Source: Aotearoamyces nothofagi
Lineage: Eukaryota > Ascomycota > Leotiomycetes > Leotiales > Tympanidaceae
Length of the DNA stretch: 64,000 nucleotides
Reading direction: 5' to 3'
Assembly: GCA_015345905.1 (NCBI GenBank)
Contig: JADDTR010000020.1
Coordinates: 124,001 to 188,000 of the forward strand
A program made the translations under genes and the position numbers. The notes beneath the pieces are model-generated. The model ran no database searches and was not told the DNA's origin. It saw only the letters and a list, made by a program, of their open reading frames with translations. This document shows, piece after piece, positions 33,090 through 45,827 of this stretch (position 1 is the stretch's first letter; every line of letters starts with the position of its first letter).

Positions 33090-35966
33090 CTAGACTAGCA
33101 ATTTAAACACCTTCCTACCCTTCTTATCCTTGCCTAGATCCATAACCTGCTGACCAAGGACCTCGCTAAGCACGGTCCTCTCGTCGTGCATGGGTAGGAT
33201 AACACTCAGATGAGTCCAGGCGGGGACGTATTGATTCGCCTTGGCTTTCTCGAAGCGCACCGTGACATGCGTGTCCGTAGAGCTGTAGATGACGGTGAAC
33301 GCACTGATCTTTGCGTTCTTCTCGGCGCTCAGGCCGTCGTCTTCGTACCACGTGTTCTTCCAAGCTCGGTCGTCGGAGGAGCCTTTTGGTGGGAAGACCT
33401 CGACAGCACGGTAGTCGTCGGCTGAGAGGGAGGGGAATTCTTTGTGTGATTCGAGCGGCGAGGAGGTGGGTTCGGGTTTTCCTATTGGGATCAGGCCACC
33501 GATCTTTGCGAGCAGGGGGATGCTGGTTTGCCAGTCGGAGCGGATTGTGGTCCATTGTCCAGCGGGAAGGTGCTGGTACGGGGCGTTGAGGTTGATGTAG
33601 CCTTCTTGGTCTGTGCCTGTGGGGGAAATGATAGAGAGAGGGGACGCAATGCTTGAGGTTGAGATGGAGGAGTCAGAGTTGGTTGCGCGCGGGAGGTAGA
33701 TTTCAGCAGTGTTGAGGTTGGGCTCGTAGACGCCGCCAACAAGGAGAGTGTCGCCGAGCCAGTATTGGGTTTCACCGCCCAATAGGGCGGGCGTCCAGAC
33801 CGTTGGGTCGGATTCGTAGCCCCAGCCTACCCAGCGTTGGGGTGGTGCGGCTGTTAGGTGGGATTCGAGTGCGAGAGAGTAGATGTAGGGGATTAATTCG
33901 TAGCGGCGTTTGATAATGTCGCGAATTTGCGGAATAATCGCAGGGTACATCCATGGCTCGATGACTTCACCGATGAGATTGTTGTCGGGGGACGTTTTGA
34001 AGCAGTTTATGGCAAAACGTGGAGAGTGGACTCCGAGTTGGACCCAGCGGAGAAGGAGTTCTGGTGAGGGCTGGGGACCTTCAAAACCACCAATGTCATG
34101 GCCGTATGACTTCGGTTGTTAGTACTATGGGATAGAAGGATGAATAGGAGTATTGCAACACACCTGAATCAGGCTCACGCCTGCGTTGAGTGAGAGTGCA
34201 TTTGCACCCTTCATACCATCCCAGCTGGTGACGTTGTCACCACTCCAAGAGCTAGATGCATATCTCATCGTTCCAGCAGTAGCACTTCTTGTGAGCACGA
34301 ATGGCCTAACTTCAGGTTCAGCTTCTGCCAACGCATCATGGGAAGCTTTGCCCATCAATTCGGTGTGCATAGCTCTGCCCCAAAGTCCGATATGGTTTTG
34401 GCCGTCTGTTAGTCCGGTCGGGATGGGCTCGTTCTGGAGGGCGCACTCCCAGTCATCATGAGGAATTGTGTACCTAGTACGATCAGCAAGTATTTAGTAG
34501 CACCGAAATTGGAACTGCGAACTCATTATTATCATTCCAAGCAGAATCAATTCCAACAGATCTCAGCGCTTTAACTCCATCAACCCACCACTTGAAGCCA
34601 GCATTAGAGGTAAAGTCGATATGACTACCTTCGCCACTCTCGCCTCCTCCAGCACTCCAGAGACGGCATAGCGCAGTTTTCTTAGTTCGTGGATCAAGAA
34701 ACAAGGCTCCTGCATCGGATAATTCCTGATACGATGGATGGTTGGCCAAAAGGTAAGGTTTGATATTGGCGATTAGGCGAATTCCTTCGGCGTGCATTTT
34801 CTTGGTAAAATCACGTGGATCGGGGAATCTGTGACGGTTCCATGTGAAGACATTCCTAGTCTTGGGTTCGGTCTCGGCTACAGTATATCCAGATGACATC
34901 TGGAAAGCCGAACAGGGGATATCATGTTCTTTGAGCTTGGCAGTGAATTCCAGATGTGCATCACAAGCTCTAGGCTCATCAACCATCGAGTAAGCCATCC
35001 CTCCGCTTTTACTGTTAGCAATTGATGACAGCTTTTAATAATGGAATATTGGTCCAGATTACTTACGCTACATACTATATGACAAAGTGATTATTAGTAA
35101 CTGACAGCAGCTTCTCCGTATGAGAGACAAGTAGAGGAGTAACTTACACCAAATGCCCAACGTGGTACCAGTTTCGGGTAGCCAACAAGATCCGCGTACG
35201 TCTTGACTACATCCCTCAATGTACGTCCAACGATTAAGTATTCTTCCAAACCACCGTGAGCCTGTCGGTAGACTTTATAATGGCCCCAGAGGCCGTCGAC
35301 TTCGGAACCCACTGACCAGGTGCCACGACTATGGGAAGTGGAAAACATGGCAACACAGCCTTTAGGTGTTACGTTGATGAGAAGGGGGATGTGCTTGTAC
35401 ATTGGGTCGGTATGGTAGACATCATAACCAAAACAATCAGTAGCTGAGATCAGGAAGTGGCGGTTTGAGAGATTCATTGGAGCTGCCTTCTCACCAAGTC
35501 CCACGTGCAATGTATCTCTTTTGTAGGCTGTATAATGTACAATACCAGTAGAGTCCATCGCATATGAACGGAAATTCAAATCCCGATGAATCGGTTTCTG
35601 CCCGCCATCCAAATACAGCGACACAACCGGAGCATCCGCCCAATCAACGACAGCCGTAACACTTCCAAGGTCTATGCGTTTACGCATTTCAGTCGAGGAA
35701 GATGACGGAAGGACATTACCAAAACTTGCCGCCGGCTTCGGGGCACTGGGATGAGGCGGTAGCGGATGGTCTGGAGAAGTGAAAGTCGTCCTGAAGAGAT
35801 TGGGGCGAATGGCCTCAAACGTGAATCTCGCCGAAGGTCCTGGGTCAGTAGATGTGAGGCTTACGAAAGTGTCACTGTTGGCAGTTTTGGAGATCAGAGG
35901 AGACGCAGGCGAGTTGTCTCCATCAAGACTGTACTCATGGGGGACGTATTCATGTTGAAAGAGCAT
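33090..35966 (-). CDS. GH31 alpha-glycosidase (alpha-glucosidase/xylosidase-like)
   Basis: Five exons on the minus strand: 35966-35148, 35074-35067 (8 nt), 35011-34523, 34473-34164 and 34109-33090, giving 881 residues. The 8-nt micro-exon TATGTAGC is needed to join WAFG to YVAKSGGMAYSMVDEPRA, as the family requires. Order: N-terminal beta domain; (beta/alpha)8 barrel with HDIPCSAFQMSSGYT, nucleophile Asp in SAWNDNNEY and acid/base Asp in WSGDNVTSWDGMK; then SYGHDIGGFEG and HSPRFAINCFKT; C-terminal beta domains. No signal peptide is seen, so the enzyme is probably intracellular, acting on alpha-glycosides such as maltose/isomaltose-type or xyloglucan-derived sugars; substrate is not decidable. 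Introns are 73, 55, 49 and 54 nt. Confidence 0.92.
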
Positions 35967-36054
35967 GATGCCGGTAGAGTTGCTGTTATGACTGGTGAGC
36001 TGGATAATGGAGGTTCTATGTTGGAATTGAGTAAGGTACGAGGAGAACGAGAAG

Positions 36055-36165
36055 TATCAGATGTATCAGATGCACGAGACGTATCAAATGTATGAGGTGT
36101 ACGAGATGTACGAGATGTATTAGATGTATGATGAGTACGAGATGTATGAGATGTCCACGATGTGT
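36055..36165 (+). repeat. Degenerate 9-nt array (GATGTACGA-like)
   Basis: About a dozen degenerate copies of a roughly 9-nt unit (AGATGTACG / AGATGTATG). It sits close upstream of the GH31 start codon and could lie in its 5' leader. Confidence 0.6.
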
Positions 36166-37624
36166 GATGATGGGGATTGCTGAATAACGATTCCATATCA
36201 TCCAAGATGACACAGGACCAGACGGGTGAGCAGGACAGAGAGAAGAGAGGAGCAGTGGGCGAGGGGATGCCACGGCTATAAGCTCTACGTAGAGACCAGA
36301 CGCTGGATGCAGAGGATACGCAGGATGCGTAGGGTGGATGGGCAGGATGTAGGAAGGAGGAAGGAGGAAGGAAGATGCATCTGGGGATGGTGGGAAAGGT
36401 GGGAAAGGTGGGCACAGTGGGAACAGTGGCTCGCCGTAGCCCAAGGGAGCCCGTAATGAGGGTTGACGGGCGTGACGGAGCAGCTCGAAGCTCCACCAGC
36501 TCCACCAGCTCCACAAGTTGCACTGGCCCCCAGGCCCAGTAGCGTCCAGCGGAAGCGCTAGGCCCTGGGCTTGGGCCTAGACGGCTAGTGGCGCTGTACA
36601 CGCGAGCCGATTCCGCGATGCGACGATCGAGAGCCCATTGTGCGGCCCCTGATTGGCCCGTCAGAGGCCGCTGGCAATACCATCGCGCCCCCATTTGCGA
36701 AGGGGGCCGAGGTCGGCAGCAGCTGGCAGAAAGAGGCAGAAGAGAGGCATCTGGCCGGCTGCGGTGCTGCATCTTGTTCCTTCTGCACCGGGGATCAGAG
36801 GCCGCTGCAGCTCCTCGCTCCCCTGAGCCCCATCCTCTGCCTGTGGCCCAGGGCGGCGGCGGGCGGGCGGGGGCGCTGGAGTCGTGCCGGATGCACAATG
36901 GCAGTTGCCCGGTTGCACGGTTGCAGGCCTGCCCAGGGAGCGCGCGCTCTGTCTTGTATCGACGTCGACAGCACGGCAGCGGCGCCAGCCCGCATGCGGT
37001 TCCAGACGCCGCCCACGTCTCCCCGCTGATGGAGTGGGCGTTACCCGGGCGAGAAGCGGCGACGGCGACGCATCAATAGCTTCATTCGGGTCAGGGCCGT
37101 ATATCGCAGACGCAGCATCTATTTGCAGGCTTTGACGAAGCCGGCAAGGGTCTGCGGCGTGCGTGCTCGATGCGCTGTTGGGCGCGAACGGACGCAGATC
37201 GAGCAGCAGCAGGCGGTCATGCCACGGGGGCAGGCCTTTGGCTGGCGCTTCTGCTCCGTTTTCCGCTTAGGCTCTGTGTCTCCTCGTGACGGCCCTCTGG
37301 TTGGCTGGCTGCGACAGCACTGCACAGAGTTCGTAGAACAGCGATGCAGATGCAGCAAGTGCAGTAAATGCAGCAGCAATACAAGAACGACACTGTTGGC
37401 ACGCTCTGACTGAAGCGCGGTGGAGAAGGAATGTCGACTCCGCCGAGCCGGCGTGAGGAAGATCAGATACTGTCCTTAGGTGCGTGCCTCTGCACCAGCG
37501 GCCACCAGAACCAAGCACCGACTATACCTACCTAGGTAAGTGAGGCAGCTAGTACCCCGCCTTGACGGAAATAGAGACGGCGGGCAACGGCTGGTGGCCA
37601 AGAAAAGAAACGTGACCAGCTGCG

Positions 37625-37685
37625 ACCCCGCCGTGCCCGTGCCCGTGCCCGAGCGCGGGCGCGGGCGCGGGCGCGGGCGCGGTCG
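37625..37685 (+). repeat. GCCCGT / GGGCGC hexamer array
   Basis: Several GCCCGT units pass directly into five or so GGGCGC units. High-GC simple repeat without coding evidence. Confidence 0.7.
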
Positions 37686-37997
37686 CCCCGTTTTTCGTGG
37701 GGGGATTTGCTGGCTGCACTCCAGGTCGCGGCCGGCCCTGTGTGACCCCGCACCGGGGTGTCCGGGGAACAATGGCCGGGCTGCCCCTCGCACTACCTTA
37801 GCACGCCGACTTGGCTCGCTGACTTGGCTGGCTAAAGTTGCCCTGCGCTCCCAGAGAGGTATCGAGTGGTGTCGATAGAGCCGGGCAGGCCAGGCAGGCC
37901 AGGCAGCTCAGGCCAACGCGTCAACAGGCCGTCAGGCCGACACAGCCAGCAAGCAGGTCCTACCAGCAACTTCCTTTCGTCGGCAGTTGCTGCTTAT

Positions 37998-38075
37998 TTC
38001 TACAGCTCCTCTCCTCTCCTCCTCACGGCTCCTCTCCTCTCCTCCTCACGGCTCCTCTCCACGGCTCTTCTTCAC
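37998..38075 (+). repeat. Direct repeat CCTCTCCT..CACGGCT, pyrimidine-rich
   Basis: Two nearly identical units of about 28 nt built from CTCCTCTCCTCTCCTCCTCA plus CGG, followed by a shorter third unit (CTCCTCTCCACGGCTC). It lies in the probable 5' leader/promoter of the MFS gene, where CT-rich stretches are common in fungi. Confidence 0.65.
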
Positions 38076-38202
38076 GCCTCGTCTTCACGGAAACCACGCC
38101 TTGGCCGCCATGTCCAGCTGACCGCTGGCCGCCTGGGGAAGGAGCTCCTGCAGCTCAGCGCCAGCAAGCATCTCCCGCATTCGTAGATCTCCGTAGATAG
38201 CC

Positions 38203-40685
38203 ATGCTACCTCCTCATTCTCATTCCCGTTCCCATTCCCCTTATAAGGCCGCCCAGCCAGCACCTCGGCGCCTGGCCTGGTCCTCCGCATCCTTACTCGT
38301 GCGAGACACTCTCACTCGTCTCGGCATCCTGAGCGACTACGAAATAGTTGAAGACATGGAGCCCAACTCCAGCATTGCTCCTAACGGCGACCTGAGCGGC
38401 AAGCCGGCTGTTGAGACGGTCGAGACAGTTGCAGAAGGTTCGCTTGCGCGTGCATCTGCTGGCCTTCGTGTGGGGCAGAAAAGAGACCGCGCTGCAGAGT
38501 TGCTAGACCAAGTCACCGAGCGGGTCGTCCTCACGGCAGCAGACAACAAGCGGGTCCTCCGCAAGATCGACCTCACGATCCTGCCCATTCTGCTGGTCGT
38601 CTACTTCCTCCAGGCCCTCGACAAATCGACGCTCGCCTATGCTTCGGTCTTCGGTCTGCTGACCGACACCCATCTCCACGGCGAGCAATATTCATGGCTC
38701 GGGTCCATTGTCTATATTGCGCAAATGGTGATGCAGCCGCTCGTGGCATTTATCTTGGTCAAGCTGCCGATTGGCAAATTCTCGGCCACAGTGGTGCTGG
38801 GCTGGGGCGTTGTGTTGTGTTGCATGGCAGCTACACATAACTTCGCTGGGTTGATGGCCACCAGGTTCATGCTGGGCGCATTTGAAGCTTCTGTTGGTAG
38901 GTGGCGAAACTTGGATCTATCCTGATATTTGTGTATGGAAGCTAGCGCTGACTTCTGGTTCTTACTTTCAGCTCCAGCATTCGTCGCCATTACACAGATG
39001 TGGTGTGAGTAGCCTTCAGACTCCAGTAAGATGCGAGTCTCCGTGGGTCCAAGAACCTACCCGAAACTCGAGGATGGCCTCACAACTCAAATCTTTCTCT
39101 ATTTCAGAAGACAACTTGCTGACTCTAACCAGGGAGGCGTGCAGAGCAGACCAATCGAGTGGCCTCATGGTATGCCATGAACGGGGCTACAAATATGGTC
39201 GGAAGTCTTTTAAGCTATGGGTTGGGTCACATCCATTCGAGGCTGAAATCGTATCAGGCATGTCAATTCATTTTTATGCGGGACCAAGTACCTCTAACAT
39301 TTGTAGATTATCTTTTTATTCTGCGGCCTGCTGACAGTAGCTTTCTCGTTTGCTATATTGTAGGGTACCTTCGTCAAGAAATTATTGTCCAATGCGTGCT
39401 GACATTCAAAAGCGTCTTCCTACCAGACTCCCCAATCGAGGCCAAATTCCTAAACCAACATGACAAGCTCATTGCAATCGAACGCCTAAGGATGAACCAG
39501 ATGGGAGTAATGTCACGTATATGGAAGTGGGAGCATCTCCGAGAGAGCTTCTTAGATCTCAAAACTTGGTTTTGGTTTGCTATGCTATTTTCAGTATCGT
39601 GAGTCTACCCAACCACTCATCATAAGCAATTGCATACGTAGGAACACGGACTTATGTGACAGCATAGCATACCAAGTGGTGGTATCTCAACCTTTGGGCC
39701 ATTGATCGTAAAGTCCTTTGGTTTTACTGATTTTACGACGATCCTTTTCAATATTCCATTCGGCGCTGTGCAAATTGTAGCAACATTGGGAGGAGCATTT
39801 TTATCGTCACGACTTCGATTGAAGGGGCCAGTCTTGATGCTACTTTGTATACCTCCAATTATTGGCTGTGCTATGCTTCTGAAAATAGACCATACTACCG
39901 GAAGCAAAGCTGCACTTTTAGTTGGATACTATCTGGTAAGTCTTCCCCATAATCTAATGAATACAAGCTCACAATATATAGATCTCGGTGTACCCTGGTA
40001 TCAGTAAGTTTCTGATATTATTTACTAGAGAAGATTAGTTAATTTAATAAGCCCCTCTAATATATTCGTGGTCCGCGCAAAACACGGCGGGCGATACCAA
40101 GAGGAAATGCACAACAGGTTTCTTATTCATCGGGCAAAGCGCTGGTAATGTATGCATGCAGTTGTTTCCTCATTACTGGCCAAAATACCTGACAAGAACT
40201 TAGATTATTGGTCCGCACCTGTATACGACGGATGAAGCGCCCGCCTATACGCGTGGTCTGATTTCAAAGTTGGTCCCACTATTTCAATTCCGCAAATTAT
40301 GATTCTAACATAACCCAGCCTAATTCTCTACATTGTCATTATCTGTCTCGTAATGTATGTCCTCTATTTCCAACCCTTCTGTTGTTGCTCCGTGATCCCT
40401 GTCCACATCCACGCACAAGCCTCTAATACCAATCATAGCATCACAACGGTGTACCTCAAGTTCTTAAACCGTAGTCATTCCGTTCGACGTACAAAAGTTG
40501 GCAAATCTGCAAAAATCATTGATCGCTCTATGCTTGGGGTAACAGACGCTGACACTGCTATTGCTGATGATGCCGGCACGCAATCGCCCCCTATTACGAA
40601 GGCCAACGACGAGCTAAGAGTGGGCGATAAGGCCTTCAATGATGAGACTGACCTGCAAAATGAAGATTTTATCTTCGTTTATTAA
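38203..40685 (+). CDS. MFS permease, anion:cation symporter family (Dal5-like)
   Basis: Eleven exons: 38203-38896, 38972-39004, 39133-39257, 39307-39359, 39413-39598, 39668-39935, 39982-40003, 40052-40149, 40204-40268, 40319-40354 and 40439-40685. They give 608 residues from 38203, or 557 from the ATG at 38356 (MEPNSSIAPNGDL), which looks the likelier start. The sequence follows the allantoate/nicotinate permease pattern: KIDLTILPILLVVYFLQALD in TM1, FMLGAFEAS, TNRVASWYAMNG, FLPDSPIEAKFL, IPSGGISTFGPLI, VYPGITPLIYSW and GFLFIGQSAGN, with about 12 membrane helices. The tail is cytoplasmic and acidic. The third intron (39258-39306) has a GC donor (CAG|GCATGT). It probably imports a small organic anion or vitamin-like solute at the plasma membrane; substrate unknown. 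Confidence 0.9.
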
Positions 40686-41232
40686 GTATCGCGTTTGTGA
40701 GACAGATTCAATCAGATCAGGTAGAAATTACTATTAGTGATGGCCACATTGGGGGCTGAGAGAAGATACCTGCAATCGATCAACAATGATGTCAACAGTT
40801 TGTTTTTGTCCATTAGAGAGGCTTTAAACCTTCCAGCCTCTAACTTTAATTATTCGCCTCCTAATAAGCAATCACTCAATGCAATGGTAGAGCTATTGAT
40901 GCAACTAAAACCAAGATGTACGGTGAGGTGAACATTTCATGTTGTTGAACTCGGTAACTGGCGCTTGGAATCAGTGGCCCACACACTCCACAGTGGATGC
41001 CATCCCCCCAGAAAACTGCCATCTAGCGTCGGAGCCCTAGATTAGATTAGCTACTTGGCACCCTCGCTGGCTGCTCCTGTCGCAACGGTTTCTTCCTCGC
41101 CTCATATGCCCGTCACCCTCAAGCATATTCAGCGTCATGTAACTATATTTTTGGTGATTAAGGCAATGCAAATGACGCTAATACTGATGCTACAGTAAGA
41201 GCAAGCGATCGGACCGAGCTGTCCGTGACAGG
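40686..41232. other. Intergenic region
   Basis: About 550 nt between the MFS gene and the next Zn2Cys6 gene. A 64-codon ORF at 40737 has no support. Nothing recognised. Confidence 0.55.
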
Positions 41233-44200
41233 ATGAAGTCCACGGCGGCCGGCATGACGCCCGAAGTGGTGCTTCCAACCCCAAAACAAATCCGCTTCGT
41301 GAATAACGAGGGAAGGCCGCCTGCGAAGAGAAGAAGGATTGATGCTGCGTATGTACTCATTTGGCCTGTTATAGATGTCGTCCTACCCATATTAGTATCT
41401 CAAATTTGGTATCCCAGTCTTGAAGGACTCGAACAAGCTTCGCTGACGGTTGGATGGATGGCAGATGCCTAACCTGTCGAAAACGCAAAATCCGCTGCGA
41501 TGGGAAACGCCCTCTCTGCTTAACGTGTACAAAAAATGGCCACAACTGCCTCGGATACCCGGAGATAGCATACGGGCAGCCCAGTGTTCGAGGCACAAAT
41601 GCGAGGCCCGAAACTGGCGAGGAATACTGCTTGAAAGGCGATGAAGAAGACACATTATTACTTCCTACAAATAAATCGCCACAGGATGTTCGAACCGAGT
41701 ATAATGAGCTATCGAGGAAATCGATGAAATCTATAGACTCGATGAACCAAGGCGCGATGGACTCCGAGGAATACAAGAGGACTTCGAACATTGACAACTC
41801 TCAAAGGTTTCAAGCTACATTAGACGGGAAATTCAATGGCCATGAAGAGAGCTCGCAGACACAAAGTCGAAGAGTGCCATACTTTCGATACTTTGGACCA
41901 ACTGCTATCGTTCCTGGGTTCAAGCAGATGGTAGTGTCGGTCAGAGAGCACCGAAGAAGCTTCGGTGCTACACCCTCTACTCTCGTATCACCAGTCTCAA
42001 TGGCGCATAGTGATGGAGGCAGCTCAACATCTGGTTATTTCCGCCATCCGTCACTAGTGGGACCTTTTGAACCTAGAGCCGCTGCCGAGATCCCACTTTA
42101 TGATCCGTCAGATTCATTGCCCGTCAGTCGGTTGATTAAGCATTTGGTAGAGATATTCTTTCTACATCTGGGCTGTAATTTTCCGTTTCTGCACAAGGAG
42201 AAGGTAGTAGATATGGTTGAGGAGAAACAAGTGGAAACAATACTTGTGGATGCTATATGTTCTCTGGCTGCTCGGTTTTCAGATCACCCCTTGCTTGCCT
42301 TCTCCCATGACTCCAAATGCCCGAAATCAGAATATGGGCAAGTATTTGCTCAGCGCGCCAAATTAGCTGTTATTGATACGTTTCCTTGCCCTACTGTTGC
42401 GGCTGTCCAAGCGTGCTTGTTGCTGGCATACGAGAGCTTCGGTGCGAACCAAGATAGCGCTCTCTGGATGTATACTGGCTGCGCTATTCGCATGGCGGTA
42501 GATTTAGGACTACAGAAACTTGATGGTGTCAAATGCCGGGGCCAAAATGCTCAGCTCTGCACTCACGTATACGGGGTTTCAACTGAAGGCCAGTCAAGGT
42601 CCGGATCCAGAACCAACAAGCGAGTCGTGGATGGATTGACCGAGCACAACTTGAAAGAGCAGAAGATTGCCGAACAAGAGCGTAGTGATACCCTCTGGGC
42701 CGTTTTCATGGTTGATAGGGTGATCTCATCCGGTACAGGTCGACCTGCGACTCTCCGTAATGAAGATTTCGAATTACCGTTCCCTGAAGTCATCAATGAC
42801 CCGAAAACTGGTTATCCAGCTCCTTTCCCTGTACTTATTCGGATCATTCATTTGTACGGTCGAGTTTCAGATCTCCTCAACAATATCCGAAGTCTTGAGG
42901 ACTTGACCGAGGAAAGGATGAAAGGCCTAGCAGGCATGGAAAAGGATGTGACCGAGCTGTATCAGAAACTTGACCACAGGTTGACATTCAACGCGGTTAA
43001 CTTTCAGTATTATGTTAAGTCTGGAGAGGGGACAAATTTCATTCTGGTCCACTTTTGGTTTCATACCTTGATTATGCTTTTGCATCAACCAACACTACTA
43101 CACTCATTTGAGGGGAGTATTCAGCAGTTATTGCCCAACAGTCATGAACTCAGCATTTCATCAGCAAAAACAATTTCCGATATACTGGCATTTGCTGAAT
43201 TCATTGACCCGAAAAGCTTTATCGGAAACCCGTTCACAAGCCAACCTATGTACATTGCAGCATGCGCATTTCTTATGGAAACCGCCGCACATACATCTTC
43301 GCAGCCTGTTTCAACGGGATCGTCCCCACAGCATACTGTTGGAGGGGAATACAAGCATCCAGCGACCAGTCATATGAACGACGTACAGACGGATACTAAG
43401 CAAGCGGCAAAAAATTCGCTCCTAGCTGCTGCTGCCAATCAAAACTACCAGCGTTGCTACAAGGCTCTGCAGCAACTGCAGACTTATTGGGCAGGAGCAA
43501 GATACATATTGACTGCTTTAGATCAGAAAGCTGAAGGTATTTGGGATCCAGAGACATATACATTAGAGGAGATGGAAAGCACAAAGCTCCCACCAAATGG
43601 CATTTTACAGGATTGGAAACGGAAGTTACCTAGCAACTTTCCCGTACCGTCACCTACCCTCCAAGGGATTAACCTTGGTCGATCCCCAAATTTGGAAATA
43701 CCTGGCTCACCAATGATCGATCCATCCCAAGCCATCGGCTGGTCATTGACAGGAACTACAAACTCTCCGAGTTCGAATTTGACACTCCTTTATCAACCAC
43801 GGAATGGTGAAGTACCTTCTCCAGCTCCATCAATACCAGGAAATATGGTCTATGATCCAATCCGCCAGAGTTTTCCTGAACCAGGCCGAGGAACTACGTC
43901 AACATCAAATTTGCACTCAGGATATATCCAGCAAGAGGTCCTGCGCAGTCATGAAGAGTATGCATATCATCATTCAATAGCTCAGCGGATGCCGCCACCA
44001 GGGCAAAAATACGACCAGATTCCCGTTGAAGCTACAGACGCCGCTGAGATGCTTCTGGGTTTACATCATAATTCTCCACATCATTATCCACCTTCCCACC
44101 CGCAGACACCGTCTTTTAGCTCTAGTCAGCGATCTACCAATCCTTCGCCTTTACACGTACGGCAGCAATATACTACGAGGACAGCAAACAATGACCTTGT

Positions 44201-44411
44201 GACACGAGGAGCAATGAATGCTCCATTTTCAGATTTTGGTGTAGGTTTTTCTGGCTTCAGCGATATGATGGTTGAGAGTCAAGAAATTGATATGAGCGTT
44301 CTAGGAGGGGATATGCCTTGGATGCCTTGGCTGGAGTACTTGCCGCAAGATGTACTTAGCTGCTCAGATGGGAATATAAATGCAGGAAGATTCGGGCATG
44401 ATAGCAGCTAA
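41233..44411 (+). CDS. Zn2Cys6 fungal transcription factor (1020 residues)
   Basis: Exons 41233-41348 and 41465-44411 give 1020 residues. The 116-nt intron (GTATGT..GCAG) sits just before the zinc cluster and joins KRRRIDAA to CLTCRKRKIRC. The cluster is C40-x2-C43-x6-C50-x6-C57-x2-C60-x6-C67, with the usual RKRKIRC and Pro before the fourth Cys. A basic PPAKRRR precedes it. The fungal_trans domain spans about residues 220-560 (LVEIFFLHLGCNFPFLHKEK, ALWMYTGCAIRMAVDLGLQK, RPATLRNEDFELPFPE). The long Ser/Pro/His-rich C-terminus ends with an aromatic-acidic patch (MSVLGGDMPWMPWLEYLP), a likely activation domain. It is flanked by an MFS permease and a P450, both plausible targets, which is inference. 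Confidence 0.9.
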
Positions 44412-45827
44412 GGTGGAAAACTGGAAAGCAGGCTGTATGGAGTTAGATTAGAGGTGTTTATGGGCCGCGAGACGCAATACAGAGAAGGATGGCAAATCTA
44501 AGCCTCGGGCCGGAGATACAAAGATGCATGGCGTTTGGGCGGCAACTGAATGCGTGCGACGCACGATCTTCCGTTTACTCCGCATCTTCGGAGTGGCGTT
44601 GGAATGGCGCTGGAGTGGCGCTCGCTATTGGATGATGACTAGGATTTAGGGTCCACGGCATTGAGGCTATTTTGACTGTTATGATACCCATATTCTCTCC
44701 TTTTTCAAGTTATATTACTGATGGCATACGCATTTCGATACTGTCTCTGATTATTTAACATGTGCCTATATCTGCATTGCAAAGGGAGAATTTCTGAGAT
44801 GGGAGTTGCTATAAGAAAGATGAGGCTCATGTTTATGCTAACAGATACCTTGCAATATCATTGCAAATCGTTTCCCTATACCACGGTATCAATTGAAGAG
44901 GGGAATAATCCAATAACGATGGTGAGCACCCACACTATATTACTCGGTATTCGTGTGGGGAGCTTGCTAAACTGACGGAAGATTATGAACACCATCAAGG
45001 CTCAGTTGGGATAGACATCGATAAACTCGAATTGCTTTAATGTCTGAAGCTATCCACTGTATCGGAAGGAGAGCTCCAAGGAGAGCTTATCTTAACTGAC
45101 AGGGATCAGTGATATTGGCTGGGATTGAAGTGATTGTATGTCACAGTCACGTGCTTATCTACTCATACTCAAGTAGACGCATGGTACATGGACTCCACTC
45201 AGGACATGGCAAGTGCCCGTTTCCGCTATCTCGTGCATTGGAAAGATGAAGATCAAGGTTCGGCGCGAGCCATGTGTCTCGGAATCTTGGAATTTGGGGT
45301 ATCAGGTATTTCTCGCACTCCGTCAAGCCTTTGTTATCAAAACAGGGCTACTACACCGCCCTCAGTTTGTCACTTTCAGTTCGTCAGATCGGTCATCTTT
45401 GCGCATTCACTCCTGCACAACACACTACTCGCAACACGCAACCCACAACACAAAGTATAAGAGGACGTTTCGTGCTTTGATCAGCCCCGCATTGATTCCC
45501 AGTCAGGTAGGCAATAGAGGCAGTGGAACTCACACCACCTTCCAATACCTTCCAGCACCAAGCATATTTAGGCTAAGTACCTGCATCCATGCATATGCAA
45601 CCTGCAACATTCACACTTATCGCTCACTTCTAGTGTCACTGTTTTGTGACCAAACGCCCTGCTCGCTGTCCGCCGTCGGTTGCCCGGATTAAGATATCTC
45701 GTATACCTATACCATAAACTTCAAGGTCCCGTTTTCTTCTTGAGACGTGCGATCAGACCAAGTCAATCGACTGTGGGTTCAACACTTTTGGAAAGAGGCA
45801 GACATCATATGCTGGAGATCAGACCGG
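44412..45827. other. Intergenic region upstream of the P450
   Basis: About 1.4 kb without a convincing gene. A three-fold GGAGTGGCG/GGAATGGCG repeat lies near 44588-44622. ORFs at 45134-45692 are short and featureless. Confidence 0.55.

Larger units (their letters stand above)
35967..38202. other. GC-rich divergent intergenic region with simple repeats
   Basis: About 2.2 kb between the divergent GH31 and MFS genes. No convincing gene: the ORFs are GC-driven shadows in several frames. It contains a degenerate GATGTACGA-type array (36030-36165), a GCCCGTG/GCGGGC run (37625-37685) and a CCTCTCCT/CACGGCT duplication (37998-38075). The segment 36400-37900 is clearly richer in GC than flanking genes. 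Confidence 0.6.

Noticed and set aside
35894-36898. 334-codon minus-strand ORF overlapping the GH31 start
   Set aside because: It overlaps the GH31 N-terminal exon in another frame and is dominated by low-complexity Ser/Thr/His from the 9-nt array.
45213-45692. 159-codon ORF upstream of the P450
   Set aside because: No domain, no codon bias, and it overlaps other short ORFs in a probable promoter region.
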